A DNA stretch of 64,000 nt from Puniceibacterium sp. IMCC21224 (GCF_001038505.1 NZ_LDPY01000001.1:2542001-2606000), one strand, 5' to 3'. Numbered from the stretch's first letter, positions 27,972 through 37,389 are shown. Numbers and translations: made by a program. The notes: a model not told the origin generated them from the letters alone.

Positions 27972-28475
27972 TCAGCCGTCCTGCGGTGTTTTGGCTGTGG
28001 GCTGACCGGTAGGCACGGGGCCACGGCCCTTGCTGGACAACGGATCGTCCTGACGCTGGACCGAGCCTTCGAAATGGGCGCCGGATTCGATCGCGATGGT
28101 CTTGTGGATGATGTCACCCTCGACCCGTGCAGTCGCGGTCAGGCGCACCTTGAGGCCACGGACACGGCCTACGATGCGGCCATTGACCACAACATCATCA
28201 GCAGTCACTTCACCCTTGATTGTGGCGGTTTCACCGACAGTCAGAAGATGGGCGCGAATGTCGCCTTCGACGGTGCCCTCGACCTGAATGTCGCCGGTGG
28301 TCTTGAGATTGCCAGTAATGTGCAGATCACTCGACAGGACAGATGCCGGCGGTTTTGCCTTGGGCGCCGAGGATTTAAAATCGCTGGGCCCTGGGCGCGG
28401 CATCTCAGGGGCGGCCGGTTTCATGGAATCATCTGCTTTTGGACCGGGCTCGTTGATTTTGCTCTTAGAAAACAT
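27972..28475 (-). CDS. Bactofilin (polymer-forming cytoskeletal protein)
   Basis: A 167-residue bactofilin. A disordered Pro/Lys-rich N-terminal arm (1-48) precedes the beta-helical core (about 50-130), visible as repeats such as ITGNLKTTGDIQVEGTVEGD and VNGRIVGRVRG, followed by a short tail rich in G, P and Q. Bactofilins form membrane-associated filaments that position cell-wall enzymes. The start overlaps the end of the M23 peptidase gene by 11 bases, and that pairing implies this filament organises the peptidase. Confidence 0.93.
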   Translation of the reverse strand: MFSKSKINEPGPKADDSMKPAAPEMPRPGPSDFKSSAPKAKPPASVLSSDLHITGNLKTTGDIQVEGTVEGDIRAHLLTVGETATIKGEVTADDVVVNGRIVGRVRGLKVRLTATARVEGDIIHKTIAIESGAHFEGSVQRQDDPLSSKGRGPVPTGQPTAKTPQDG

Positions 28476-29784
28476 CGTTTGCAGCCTTGATATAAATCAT
28501 CGGATTGACAGCTTCACCGCCGACGCGCACCTCATAGTGCAAATGCGTGCCGGTGGACCGTCCTGTGTTGCCCATATCACCAATACGATCCCCGCGCGAG
28601 ACCCTTTGGCCGACCTTCACGCGGATTTTCGACAGATGCGCATACCGCGTCTCGATGCCGAATTCGTGCTGGATCTTGATCAGGCGGCCATAGCCGGACT
28701 GCCAGTCGGCATGAACGACAACGCCATCGGCGGTCGAATAGATTGCGGTGCCCTGCGGCGCGGCAAAATCGGTGCCTGCATGCAAACGGCCCCAACGGTA
28801 GCCAAACCCCGATGTAAAGCGGAACGCGTCCTTGAGCGGTGAGGCGAACGGCGCCTTTTGCACCGCGATACGGTACAGATTCAGCCGGTCCATCTGACCC
28901 AGAATACCGTTTGCGCGGGCGGTATCCGCAGAGGGATCTGCGCCGCCGCGGGTCGAAAACGATAACGGTGTCAGCGGACCACCCTGGCCGGAATACCCAC
29001 GTCGTACCTGGTCAAGAATACGGTCGGGGTTCATGCCCGCAGCCTGAAACATCTTGTCCAGTGGCTTGACCGAGACGGTCATTGCCTCTTCGAGCTGGCG
29101 GAAGATGGTGTCGTTCTTTTCTTCCATCGTCCGGATTTCGGTGGCCATTTCGTCGGCCCGTACCAGCGCATCCTGAGCGTCTGCAATCACCTGATCACGC
29201 TCGGCTGCGGTGCGCGACAGAGCGTCTGAGAGGAAATTCAGCGTGCTGTCGGACTGCGCCGCTCCGGCTGCGGCAAGGCCGACACCATCACCTTCGATTT
29301 GTGCGGTCAGGGCGGCGATCTGGGTGCCCAGCTCCTCGCGGCGCTTCATGGTGTCGCGCAGCGTGGTCTGGATCACGTCGATCCCGGTTTCCATCTCGCG
29401 GCGGCGGGTTTCGGAATCGAGCAGTTGTGACTGCATGATCGAAACCTGCTCCAGTGCGGTGTTGAACCGGTCCTGCGCCTTAAGCGCCTCGGCGGCGCGG
29501 GAATCGCGTTCCTGGCTAAGGTCGTTGAGGCGCTGTTGATAGGTTTGTTGGTCGCGTTTGGCCTGTTCGCGAAAATTGCCTGCCCCGATGCTGTCCATCA
29601 GCAGGATAGCGGTGGCGATGATCGTCCATGCCACCACAAGCGAACCACCGGCAAAGGCGATCGCCTGTGTTTCGGGGCGCAAGCGAATGAACCTGGTGTC
29701 TGAATCGGACCGCAAAAACAGTCGACGCTCTGGAAAGAGACGCTCCATGAGCGCATGTGTTTTGATCGCGAACCGCGTTCTCAC
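28465..29784 (-). CDS. M23 family metallopeptidase (LytM domain) with coiled coil
   Basis: A 439-residue membrane-anchored cell-wall hydrolase. A cytoplasmic basic N-terminus, one membrane helix (about 45-66) and a long coiled coil (about 75-235) lead to a C-terminal LytM domain with the zinc ligands H335 and D339 (HAGTD) and H416 in HLHYE. The zinc site is complete, so it is likely active against peptidoglycan cross-links. The start is GTG at 29784 with AAGGGA upstream; an ATG at 29748 is an alternative. Genetic coupling to the downstream bactofilin matches described bactofilin-M23 (LmdC-like) pairs. Confidence 0.92.
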   Translation of the reverse strand: MRTRFAIKTHALMERLFPERRLFLRSDSDTRFIRLRPETQAIAFAGGSLVVAWTIIATAILLMDSIGAGNFREQAKRDQQTYQQRLNDLSQERDSRAAEALKAQDRFNTALEQVSIMQSQLLDSETRRREMETGIDVIQTTLRDTMKRREELGTQIAALTAQIEGDGVGLAAAGAAQSDSTLNFLSDALSRTAAERDQVIADAQDALVRADEMATEIRTMEEKNDTIFRQLEEAMTVSVKPLDKMFQAAGMNPDRILDQVRRGYSGQGGPLTPLSFSTRGGADPSADTARANGILGQMDRLNLYRIAVQKAPFASPLKDAFRFTSGFGYRWGRLHAGTDFAAPQGTAIYSTADGVVVHADWQSGYGRLIKIQHEFGIETRYAHLSKIRVKVGQRVSRGDRIGDMGNTGRSTGTHLHYEVRVGGEAVNPMIYIKAANDVF

Positions 29785-30272
29785 CTGGTATGTCCCTTTT
29801 TCCGTCCCAACGTCAGCACTCGGGTCCCCGTCCCGGCACCTTGGCTAATGGCCTTACCCAGACATTCGATTTTTCGCAACATTTTTGGGCCGACGATTCG
29901 GCTGCTTTAACGGAATCGCGCCAAAGCGGCAGAAATCCGCCGATCCCAAAGACTTCGACAGTCCAATTGCCGCGTTGCAGGCAGGCAATAGGATACCTGG
30001 TCAGACAGGCTTTGGCGCATTTTTCAGCGCTAAATCACGATTTCAAGTGGCATCCAGACGAACTCAGACCAGCTTGTAGGGCATTGTCTTGGGATCAAGA
30101 TTATCGCGGCGCACAGCGCTTTGATCGAGTTCGCGCAGATAGGTGGCGGCCCTGGTTGGCGTTGCATATCCCCAACTCGCCCGCGGCCCGTGAAACACAT
30201 CAACGAGATATGCCGCCTAAATCGAGGACCAGAAAAAGACCGCAGCGCAGTTCTTTGGCGCTCTGACGGCTT
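29785..30272. other. Non-coding region upstream of the M23 gene
   Basis: About 490 bases between the M23 gene and the membrane reductase-like gene, both minus. Open frames here have no recognisable protein features. It should contain the M23-bactofilin promoter; I could not identify a convincing -35/-10 pair. Confidence 0.45.
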
Positions 30273-30893
30273 TCAAGGTTTTTGGTTTGCGGTGCTCCGG
30301 CGCGAAAGGAGGCGCCATGGTTTTCGATTCGCCATCACCTTTGCCGTCGCCCCAACAGCCAGACCGCAGAGCACCGCCTTGGAGATCCCGCCCATCGTGC
30401 CCTCGATCAGCATGGCATGAACAGTGCTTGTCGTGACGCCCGCCGCCACGACAAGCATATGCCCGACCCGCCATGTGCGCGGTCGCAATCGCCGCCGAAA
30501 CACAGCCAGAACGGCGGCTACAAAAATTGCCCACATGGCAATCACCCCCCAGGGCGTGAATGGCGTTGGCGACCGAAAGAGCAGCGCGTCGATCACGTCA
30601 GGCGGGCTTGTGATCCAGAGACCCGCGACGTGGACGATCACGGCCCCGACGAGCGCGCCCCCGACGACGCGGTGCACACGCGCACCGCGTCGGGCAGCCA
30701 AGCCAGGCAAGTCCCCCCCGATCAGAAGTGGCTGCGCGAGCAGCAGCACCATCGCGATCACACCTGCAAAACCGGCCACTATGTAAACCGGCTCTCGCCA
30801 TGCGAGCAGCGGACTCATCAACGCGACGACAACAGGCACAAAAACCGCAGTTGCAAAGGCGAACCATCTCAGGATCGCTCGGTCGGTTCTCAT
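30273..30893 (-). CDS. Ferric reductase-like/YedZ-type haem membrane protein
   Basis: About 206 residues with six predicted membrane helices. Histidines in RVHRVVGGALVGAVIVHVAG and in WRVGHMLVVAAG-STVHAML are placed like the haem ligands of ferric-reductase-like membrane domains. I use ATG 30893 (MRTDRAILRW); a GTG further upstream would overlap the previous gene. No flavin domain is present, so it would relay electrons within the membrane. It lies 4 bases after the exported intradiol-like gene and is probably co-transcribed with it. The C-terminal tail is basic. Confidence 0.78.
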   Translation of the reverse strand: MRTDRAILRWFAFATAVFVPVVVALMSPLLAWREPVYIVAGFAGVIAMVLLLAQPLLIGGDLPGLAARRGARVHRVVGGALVGAVIVHVAGLWITSPPDVIDALLFRSPTPFTPWGVIAMWAIFVAAVLAVFRRRLRPRTWRVGHMLVVAAGVTTSTVHAMLIEGTMGGISKAVLCGLAVGATAKVMANRKPWRLLSRRSTANQKP

Positions 30894-30897
30894 GCTG

Positions 30898-31386
30898 TCA
30901 GACAGGTCGAAGAACGAAGTCGGCACTGAGGGTTTTATCGCGCGCGCTCGACATCACCGGGCGCAGAAAAACCGGCTCATACCCGGCGCTGTCAAAGGCA
31001 AGATGGCCATGCGGTTGGCCGAAAGCCGGCACAATCTGTGGCATCTCCAGCCGGAATGTTCCGTCAGACCCTGTCAGGGTCGCACCATGGCTATGTGGAT
31101 CGCGCTCGTGTCCTTCGGTCGTGTGCGCCCATATTTGAATGCGCTGGCCTGCAAGCGGTGCACCGTCGCCTGCCCGACGCACAGTCCCGGTCATCCAGAA
31201 CCCTCCACCACCGATGCGTTCAACGACGGGCACGCCCGGCAGGTAATTGTTGGCACCACCTCGCATTGATCGCGTCGCCGCAATACCCTGTGCCATCGCA
31301 GGGAAAACGAGGCCGGACAGTCCTGTCGCCACGATAGCCCCTGCAGTGGCAAGGATGGCCCGGCGGTTTGAAGAAGCAGAAGTCAT
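30898..31386 (-). CDS. Tat-exported intradiol ring-cleavage dioxygenase-like protein
   Basis: A 162-residue protein with a twin-arginine-type signal (SNRRAILATAG, cleavage near AMAQG) and a small beta-sandwich like the intradiol dioxygenase fold: GTVRRAGDGAPLAGQRIQIW, then TGSDGTFRLEMPQIVP and QPHGHLAF. The two family histidines (PHxH) remain, but I do not see the two iron-binding tyrosines in their usual places. It may be a divergent or non-catalytic member. It pairs with the haem membrane protein gene downstream, which hints at periplasmic redox chemistry. Confidence 0.72.
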   Translation of the reverse strand: MTSASSNRRAILATAGAIVATGLSGLVFPAMAQGIAATRSMRGGANNYLPGVPVVERIGGGGFWMTGTVRRAGDGAPLAGQRIQIWAHTTEGHERDPHSHGATLTGSDGTFRLEMPQIVPAFGQPHGHLAFDSAGYEPVFLRPVMSSARDKTLSADFVLRPV

Positions 31387-31794
31387 GTCGGTTTCTCTTG
31401 TGTGTTTGACGTTCGTACGGGCAAATTTTCTGCGGTGCGTATCGCCGCGCTTCGGCGCATCTGACCGGATCTGTGTAAATTACTATACTCGTTTCGGGCT
31501 GAGTTTTGAACTAAGCCCACAGCATCGTGAAGCAGTGGCGCAATCCATCCAACATGAGCCGTACAAGATTGCGGCGGCAACGCTCGCTATTGGCGTGATA
31601 CGTGACAGAACCAGTGCCCAGCCTGGCCGCCAGGTGATCAAACGTTCGCTTTCAGACATCATGTGCAGGCGCCCTGTCCGCCCCGGACCGCTATTCTGTC
31701 AGGGGCGCAGCATTGCTTTTAATAGACTTTGCGCCACAGCGTGATCTAAGGGACTGATAGATCAGCAGAGCCAACTTCGGAAACAGAGGGTGAC
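31387..31794. other. Divergent intergenic region
   Basis: About 400 bases between the intradiol-like gene (minus) and the amidohydrolase gene (plus). Both promoters should be here. No RNA gene, clear operator or real ORF was seen. Confidence 0.45.
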
Positions 31795-32946
31795 ATGCTT
31801 ACCAATCTCGATCTCTTGGAACTCACCGCGTTTCGCCACGAACTCCATCGCCATCCCGAATTGTCCGGCGAAGAATTTGAAACGGCCCGCACAATAACCG
31901 CAGCTTTGAAACCGATGTCACCATCCCGTATCCTGACCGGTTTGGGCGGCCACGGAGTTGCGGCTGTGTTCGATAGCGGCACAGACGGCCCGACAGTCCT
32001 GTTTCGTGCCGAACTTGACGCCTTGCCGATTGAAGAACGCAATGACATTGCCTGGTCGTCCCAGATCCCCGGCAAGAGCCATGTCTGCGGACACGACGGG
32101 CACATGACAATGCTGCTTGCCTTGGGACGCATGGTTTCGCGCCAGCCGGTCGCAAAGGGCCGCGTCGTTCTGATGTTCCAGCCCGCAGAAGAAGATGGCA
32201 GCGGTGCGAAAGCTGTGGTCGCCGATCCGGCATATCGTGAAATACAAGCTGATTGGGCGTTTGCCATTCACATCGACCCCGGAAAACCATTCGGCTATGT
32301 CGCGACCTGCGCTGGCCTGATCAACTGCGCCTCTATGGGGCTAAAGATCACCCTGACCGGTAAGACTGCCCATGCTGCCGATCCGCAAGACGGAGTTTCC
32401 CCTGCGTTGGCGGTGGCGAATCTGATCCCGGCACTCGAAGCACTTGGGCGTGGCGGTCCGTTGAACGATGCCTTCAAACTGGTGACGATCACCCATGTTC
32501 GGATCGGCGAACCGTCGTTTGGCGTGGCCCCCGGTGAAGGCATGATTTTCGCCACGCTGCGGACTGCCAGAGACGAAGACATGAATCGCATCGAGACAGA
32601 GGCCCGCGACGTGGTCATATCAGTGGCACAAAAATTCGGCCTGGGTGTCGAATTCGAGGTGTCAGACAGCTTCGCGGCCTCCATCAACGACAAAGACGCG
32701 TACGGCATCGCAACGGCTGCCATGGATGCAATTGACGTACCCTATGGGGCTGCGGGTGTCCCTATGCGCGCGTCCGAGGATTTTGGCGTATTTGGATGGG
32801 GTGCAAAGGCTGCGATGATGTGCCTGGGACCGGGCGAGGGCTACGCCGCCCTGCACAATCCCGACTATGACTTTCTTGATGATCTTATCCCCATCGGCAG
32901 CGCCATCTTTGAACGCATCGCGCGGGATCTATTGGGAACGGCATGA
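31795..32946 (+). CDS. M20 family amidohydrolase (hippurate hydrolase/amidase type)
   Basis: A 383-residue metallopeptidase-fold amidohydrolase of the M20D group, which removes acyl or similar groups from amino acids. Metal-site motifs are visible: HRHPELSGEE, GHDGHMTMLL (His/Asp ligands), QPAEEDGSGA (catalytic Glu pair) and a C-terminal segment with ASEDFGVF. The ATG at 31795 has GAGGG upstream. No neighbouring genes point to its substrate. Confidence 0.92.
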   Translation: MLTNLDLLELTAFRHELHRHPELSGEEFETARTITAALKPMSPSRILTGLGGHGVAAVFDSGTDGPTVLFRAELDALPIEERNDIAWSSQIPGKSHVCGHDGHMTMLLALGRMVSRQPVAKGRVVLMFQPAEEDGSGAKAVVADPAYREIQADWAFAIHIDPGKPFGYVATCAGLINCASMGLKITLTGKTAHAADPQDGVSPALAVANLIPALEALGRGGPLNDAFKLVTITHVRIGEPSFGVAPGEGMIFATLRTARDEDMNRIETEARDVVISVAQKFGLGVEFEVSDSFAASINDKDAYGIATAAMDAIDVPYGAAGVPMRASEDFGVFGWGAKAAMMCLGPGEGYAALHNPDYDFLDDLIPIGSAIFERIARDLLGTA

Positions 32947-33488
32947 GGTTGTTACAAAAAGCCGTTTCTGCTCGGGCTTGCCCTGCCGCCGGACACAGGT
33001 AATTCACGATTTTTGTGACCGCTCGTCGGGCGCACAGCCGCCGATCATGTAATGGCGGACCTCGATCTCAGCAACCTGACGGTGCCACGTCAAGCACTGC
33101 CAGCAATGATTTCCATAAATTGGGGCGCTGCCCTAAAGGTTTCAGGCAGAGCCTGCATTGCCCGGCACGCGACGCTGCAGACGCCATCGCAAATGTGATC
33201 GTCGGCGGCAGGTTGCACATCTGCGTTGAGCCGGAACGTTGCGCCGAGTGTACTTCCCAGATGTGCGCGCGCCCGGATTGTAGCGGCGTGTGGCCAGATC
33301 GGGCAGCTGGGCTACGCTTGCGGAACAACAACATTCCCGCCCTATCACTCAGTCTGAGCCGGGTCCGGTTTCCGGGCCCGACTCAGTATTTTGATAGCCA
33401 GCACTCTTCGGCAGCGACCACAAGTAAGTGCGCCTCCGATGCTGACCGCAGTGGGCCATCAACTCCGTATCGACAGCCCCCACCGGTT
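32947..33488. other. Non-coding region between the M20 gene and the copper operon
   Basis: About 540 bases between convergent genes. The long plus-strand open frame that crosses it is antisense to the cupredoxin gene and shows no protein signature. No terminator with a T-run was found. Confidence 0.45.
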
Positions 33489-34214
33489 TCATTTCATCTG
33501 TGTGACAGTCAGCTTGCCTTTTACGCGTTCGGCAACAAACTCGATTTCCTGACCTTCCGACATATTGGCGATCGTGGCCTCGTCAGCGCGGAACACCATC
33601 GTCATCGCCGGCATATCCAGATTGACCAGCGGACCGTGAATGATGGTGACCTTACTCGCCTTGGCGTCGATCTTTTTGATCTTGCCGGTGGTGTATTCGA
33701 CATCTGCCTGCGCCGTCTTTTCGCGCACGTTGATGGGGCCATGCATACCGGACTCGTAGTGGCCAGGGATCAGGCAGGCGAATTCAAATGTCCCTGCGTT
33801 CGAAAAGGTCCAGAGAACTTCGCCAGATGCCCCCGTATCCAGACGGATCGAGTTCGGATCATCATGTTCCATGTCCATCGCCGCCATCATCTCTTTGTGC
33901 TCGGCATTGCCTTCGACACTGTCGAGAACGAACTCGTGCTCAAGCTCACCCATATTCATGACGTTGAAACGGATGGTCTCGCCCTGCCCGATCTCGAAAG
34001 CGGCAGGGTCAAAGATCATGGCACCGTCGTCCGTTTCGCGCATAGAAACGTCGATGGTGCGATCCACGTTGGAGGGATCGCCCGGCATACCGATCATCAT
34101 TTCGGCATGTTCGGCCGCGTGATCGTCATCGTGGCCTCCGTCATGCGTGCCGGCCGCAAAGGCCGGAGCAGCGAGGAAGACGGCGAGTGCGGAAGTCAAA
34201 AGTAGTTTATTCAT
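33489..34214 (-). CDS. Cupredoxin fused to a CusF-like copper-binding domain
   Basis: A 241-residue exported protein with a signal peptide (residues 1-20, ending FAAPAFA-type AFA). A His/Asp/Met-rich linker (22-42) and a plastocyanin-like cupredoxin domain follow, with H93, C147, H152 and M157 as copper ligands. A C-terminal CusF-like domain (about 174-241) contains H193 and the MPAMTM stretch (M201, M204). The two domains could pass copper between them in the periplasm. The ATG at 34214 has AAGGA upstream. It is the last gene of the copper operon, 45 bases after the multicopper oxidase. Confidence 0.88.
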   Translation of the reverse strand: MNKLLLTSALAVFLAAPAFAAGTHDGGHDDDHAAEHAEMMIGMPGDPSNVDRTIDVSMRETDDGAMIFDPAAFEIGQGETIRFNVMNMGELEHEFVLDSVEGNAEHKEMMAAMDMEHDDPNSIRLDTGASGEVLWTFSNAGTFEFACLIPGHYESGMHGPINVREKTAQADVEYTTGKIKKIDAKASKVTIIHGPLVNLDMPAMTMVFRADEATIANMSEGQEIEFVAERVKGKLTVTQMK

Positions 34215-34259
34215 TGGTTTGTCCTTTGGTTGGGTTGAGTTATTTCGCAGCAGGGCCAA

Positions 34260-35618
34260 TCAACCCTTAGCTGTTGGTTTAGGTGTCAGGATGGTTTTGG
34301 GGCTGTCGTTCGAGGCGAACTCCGGTAGTTTGCCCGTCCACTCGTAGGCCTGTTCTCCCGGAGGGTTTTCATACCAGCCGGGGTCCTCGTAATCGTCCGC
34401 GTCAATGCCGTCCCGCACCTTCACGACCGAGAACATTCCGCCCATTTCGATGGGGCCGTGCGGCCCCCAACCGGTCATCATCGGGACGGTATTGTCAGGC
34501 AGCGGCATTTCCATCGTGCCCATGTCCGCCATGCCAGCGGTGCCCATGGGCATGTATTCCGGCTGGAATTGGCGAATTTTCTCGGCCAGCGGTTTCTTGT
34601 TGACGCCGATGAACGTGGGGACGTCGTGACCCATCGCATTCATCGTATGGTGAGACTTGTGGCAATGAATCGCCCAGTCGCCCAGATGGTCGGCCGTGAA
34701 ATCGAAGGCTCGCATCGCGCCCACGGGAACGTCGATACTAACCTCTGGCCATTGCGCAACAGGGTCCACCCAGCCGCCGTCGGTGCAACTCACCTTGAAA
34801 TCGTATCCGTGCATGTGGATCGGGTGGTTCGTCATCGTCAGATTGCCAACGCGGACGCGCACGCGGTCACCTTTGTTGACCACCAGCGGATCAATGTCGG
34901 GAAAGATCCGGCTGTTCCACGTCCACAGGTTGAAATCCGTCATCGTCATGATGCGCGGAACGTAGGTGCCAGGGTCAATGTCAAAAGCATTCAGCATGAT
35001 CAGGAAATCACGGTCCACCCGCATGAATTCCGGGTCGCTGGGGTGGACGATAAACATGCCCATCATCCCCATTGCCATCTGCACCATCTCATCCGCGTGC
35101 GGGTGATACATGAAGGTCCCGGATTTTATCAGGTCGAACTCGTAAACATAGGTCTTTCCGGGCGGAATGCCTGGGTGGCTTAGCCCGCCGACACCGTCCA
35201 TACCGGACGGCAGGATCATGCCGTGCCAATGAACGGTGGTATGTTCCGGCAGCTTATTGGTGACATAGATCCGCACCCGGTCGCCTTCGACCGCCTCGAT
35301 CGTGGGGCCGGTCGACTGGCCGTTATAGCCCCACAGATGCGCGATCATGCCGTCGGCCAGTTCGCGCTCCACCGGCTCGGCAACGAGGTGAAATTCCTTG
35401 ATGCCGTTGTTCATCCTATGCGGCAACGTCCAGCCATTCAGCGTGACGACAGGATTGTAGTCCGGTCCCGAACTGGGCCGCCGGGTTATCGCGGTGGCCG
35501 CAGAATCCATCTGGGCAGCTTCGGGCAGACCCATATTCAGAGTCTTCCCCCATGCCTGCGATGAAACCAGTGTTGCGCCTGCGGCACCGGCTCCGATCAA
35601 TTGACGTCTATTCAACAT
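34260..35618 (-). CDS. Multicopper oxidase (CopA/CueO-like, periplasmic)
   Basis: A 452-residue protein with a Tat-type signal (NRRQLIGAGAAGATL). Four copper-binding motifs of the multicopper oxidase family are present: HWHG (130-133), HPHADE (from 172), HPIHMHG and HCHKSHH. Methionine-rich segments near the C-terminus (EYMPMGTAGMADMGTMEMPL) resemble the Cu(I)-binding loops of CueO and CopA. It probably oxidises Cu(I) in the periplasm. It follows the TolC-type gene after 12 bases. Confidence 0.93.
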   Translation of the reverse strand: MLNRRQLIGAGAAGATLVSSQAWGKTLNMGLPEAAQMDSAATAITRRPSSGPDYNPVVTLNGWTLPHRMNNGIKEFHLVAEPVERELADGMIAHLWGYNGQSTGPTIEAVEGDRVRIYVTNKLPEHTTVHWHGMILPSGMDGVGGLSHPGIPPGKTYVYEFDLIKSGTFMYHPHADEMVQMAMGMMGMFIVHPSDPEFMRVDRDFLIMLNAFDIDPGTYVPRIMTMTDFNLWTWNSRIFPDIDPLVVNKGDRVRVRVGNLTMTNHPIHMHGYDFKVSCTDGGWVDPVAQWPEVSIDVPVGAMRAFDFTADHLGDWAIHCHKSHHTMNAMGHDVPTFIGVNKKPLAEKIRQFQPEYMPMGTAGMADMGTMEMPLPDNTVPMMTGWGPHGPIEMGGMFSVVKVRDGIDADDYEDPGWYENPPGEQAYEWTGKLPEFASNDSPKTILTPKPTAKG

Positions 35619-35630
35619 ATCGCTGTCCTT

Positions 35631-37094
35631 TCAGTGTCCTGCGCCGCTACCGGCGGCCAATGTCGCACCGTCTCCACCGCCGCCATCGCTGCCCGCTCCA
35701 CCGCCGTAGATGGCAGCGGTCAGATCAGCCTGAGCCATGTAGAACTCGCGTTTCGCATTCGCGGCTTGCAGCGATGCGCTGAGTTTTTCGCGCACGTCTG
35801 TCAGCAGCTCAAAGGTGTTGGTAATCATGCCGTTGTAGGACAACAGTCCCTCGTCCTCGACGGTCTGGCGTAGCGGTACCAGCACGTCGCGATAGTGACG
35901 CGCAATCTTGTACGAGGCGTGATAGGTCGTTTCCGCACCGCGCGCCTCGGACCGCACGTTGACTGCCTTTTCAGCCAGCACATTCGCCGCTCGTAGATAG
36001 GCCAGTTCCGCCTTGCGCAAGCGGGCCTTGCCGGTGTCGTAGATCGGAATCGCGAATTCCAGTTCTACCTGCGGCGTGGTCTGGGTTTCCCTTTTACCGT
36101 CATCCACTTCTCGCTCGGCCTCGAACCCGGCGATGAATTCCAGATCGGTTACCAGACGGGTACTGTCGGTCAGACCAAAGGCCGCAGCCTGAGCCTCGAG
36201 TCCCAGCTTTGCTACACGAAGATCGACGCGATTGTTCAGGGCTCTCGCTTCGACATTGTCGATCCGTTCCACGGCCTTTGGCAAAGCGGGCAATGCATCG
36301 GGGACAAAGTACAAGACCTCGGAACCCCATAAACCCATGAGGCGGCTAAGGTTTTCCTTGGCGCGCTCGGCATTCAGCCGAGCCTGCGCCAACTGGCCTG
36401 CAAGTTCCGCGTTAAAGGCCTGCTCGCGCGCCTGTCCTGCCTTGTTCAGGGCACCGGTCTCGCCCAGCTTGCGCGCCAGTTCTGACCCTGCGTCAGAGGT
36501 GGCCTTGGCCCGTTTGAGGTAGCTCGCGACCTCAAACGCGGCGACTGCATCAATCCACGCCTGACGTGTCTGATTGGCCAGGGTGAGCGTGGCGTTCACC
36601 GCCTCTAGCTGCGCCGCGCGAAAGTTCACATCAGCGAGGGTCACGCGCTGCCTAAGGGTTTTTGCATCCAGAATGTTCGTCGCGATCATGCCTTCAATGG
36701 CTCGGTAGGCACCCAATTCAGCCGCACCGATGCCGAGTATGCCAATCGAAACGACAGGGTTCTCGGGTGTTGCCTCTTGCCAGGCCTCGGCAGCAGATAG
36801 ACCCACGTTGGCGTAGGAGGCCTGCAAACCTTTATTGTTGAGCAAAGCGACCTGAACGGCAGTGTCCGCCGAGATGGTCTTGCGATGCACCAACGCGTGG
36901 ACTTCTGTGTTCAACGCGGCATTTTCGTCCCTTGTCTGGGCAAAGACGGTGCGCTTGCCAATGGCTGCAGAAACCTGGTTGGAGACGTTGAAAAAGCCCG
37001 CCTTGGACTCAGTATAGGCCCCGGGAACCGCCGTCGCGCAGGCGCCAAGCACCAGCGGAAAGCCAAGCAACAGCGGGCGGCTTAGAATACGCAT
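35631..37094 (-). CDS. TolC/CusC family outer-membrane lipoprotein channel
   Basis: About 487 residues. The N-terminus MRILSRPLLLGFPLVLGACA carries a lipobox (LGAC), so it is lipid-anchored like CusC. Long coiled-coil helices rich in Ala, Glu, Gln and Arg fill the body, as in TolC-family efflux channels. The ATG at 37094 shares bases with the previous stop (TGATG). No RND pump or membrane-fusion gene is in the window, so its inner-membrane partner must be encoded elsewhere or absent. The C-terminus is Gly/Ala-rich. Confidence 0.87.
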   Translation of the reverse strand: MRILSRPLLLGFPLVLGACATAVPGAYTESKAGFFNVSNQVSAAIGKRTVFAQTRDENAALNTEVHALVHRKTISADTAVQVALLNNKGLQASYANVGLSAAEAWQEATPENPVVSIGILGIGAAELGAYRAIEGMIATNILDAKTLRQRVTLADVNFRAAQLEAVNATLTLANQTRQAWIDAVAAFEVASYLKRAKATSDAGSELARKLGETGALNKAGQAREQAFNAELAGQLAQARLNAERAKENLSRLMGLWGSEVLYFVPDALPALPKAVERIDNVEARALNNRVDLRVAKLGLEAQAAAFGLTDSTRLVTDLEFIAGFEAEREVDDGKRETQTTPQVELEFAIPIYDTGKARLRKAELAYLRAANVLAEKAVNVRSEARGAETTYHASYKIARHYRDVLVPLRQTVEDEGLLSYNGMITNTFELLTDVREKLSASLQAANAKREFYMAQADLTAAIYGGGAGSDGGGGDGATLAAGSGAGH

Positions 37095-37315
37095 CAATTG
37101 CCCTCCGACTGTTCTTGATTGACTGTTCGCCAGTCGCGGGGGCCGATAGGGCCTCGATAAGTATATCCTGCCATCGGATCGCGGTATTTGACCCGCGCGG
37201 ACACAGTTGGACTGGTGACCGCATCATGCATTGTCACGTCGGGGAGAGGCGCTGGCTCATATGCACAGGCGCTGGTCGCAAGGGCAAAAACCCCCACGAG
37301 TAGTTGAATTTTCAT
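37094..37315 (-). CDS. Small lipoprotein of the copper operon
   Basis: A 73-residue peptide with a lipoprotein signal (MKIQLLVGVFALATSAC) and a short Pro/Tyr/Arg-rich mature part (YKYRDPMAGYTYRGP-like composition). It overlaps the TolC gene start by TGATG, so expression is coupled. I do not recognise a family; a role beside the outer-membrane channel is inferred from position only. Confidence 0.68.
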   Translation of the reverse strand: MKIQLLVGVFALATSACAYEPAPLPDVTMHDAVTSPTVSARVKYRDPMAGYTYRGPIGPRDWRTVNQEQSEGN

Positions 37316-37389
37316 GGTTCTAACCTGATTGATCGACTTCGGGCTCACGCGCGGTCTGCGTGGATCGACGACCCATTAAGGGCCGGTGG

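Noticed and set aside
32947..33488. A second end for an element containing the copper genes as cargo
   Set aside because: The usual Tn7 polarity would put cargo on the tniQ side, so I checked here for the TGTGAATA/ATTTACA blocks and found none.
33015..34205. A 396-codon plus-strand open frame
   Set aside because: It is antisense to the cupredoxin-CusF gene and covers non-coding DNA before it; no domains are visible and codon use is poor.
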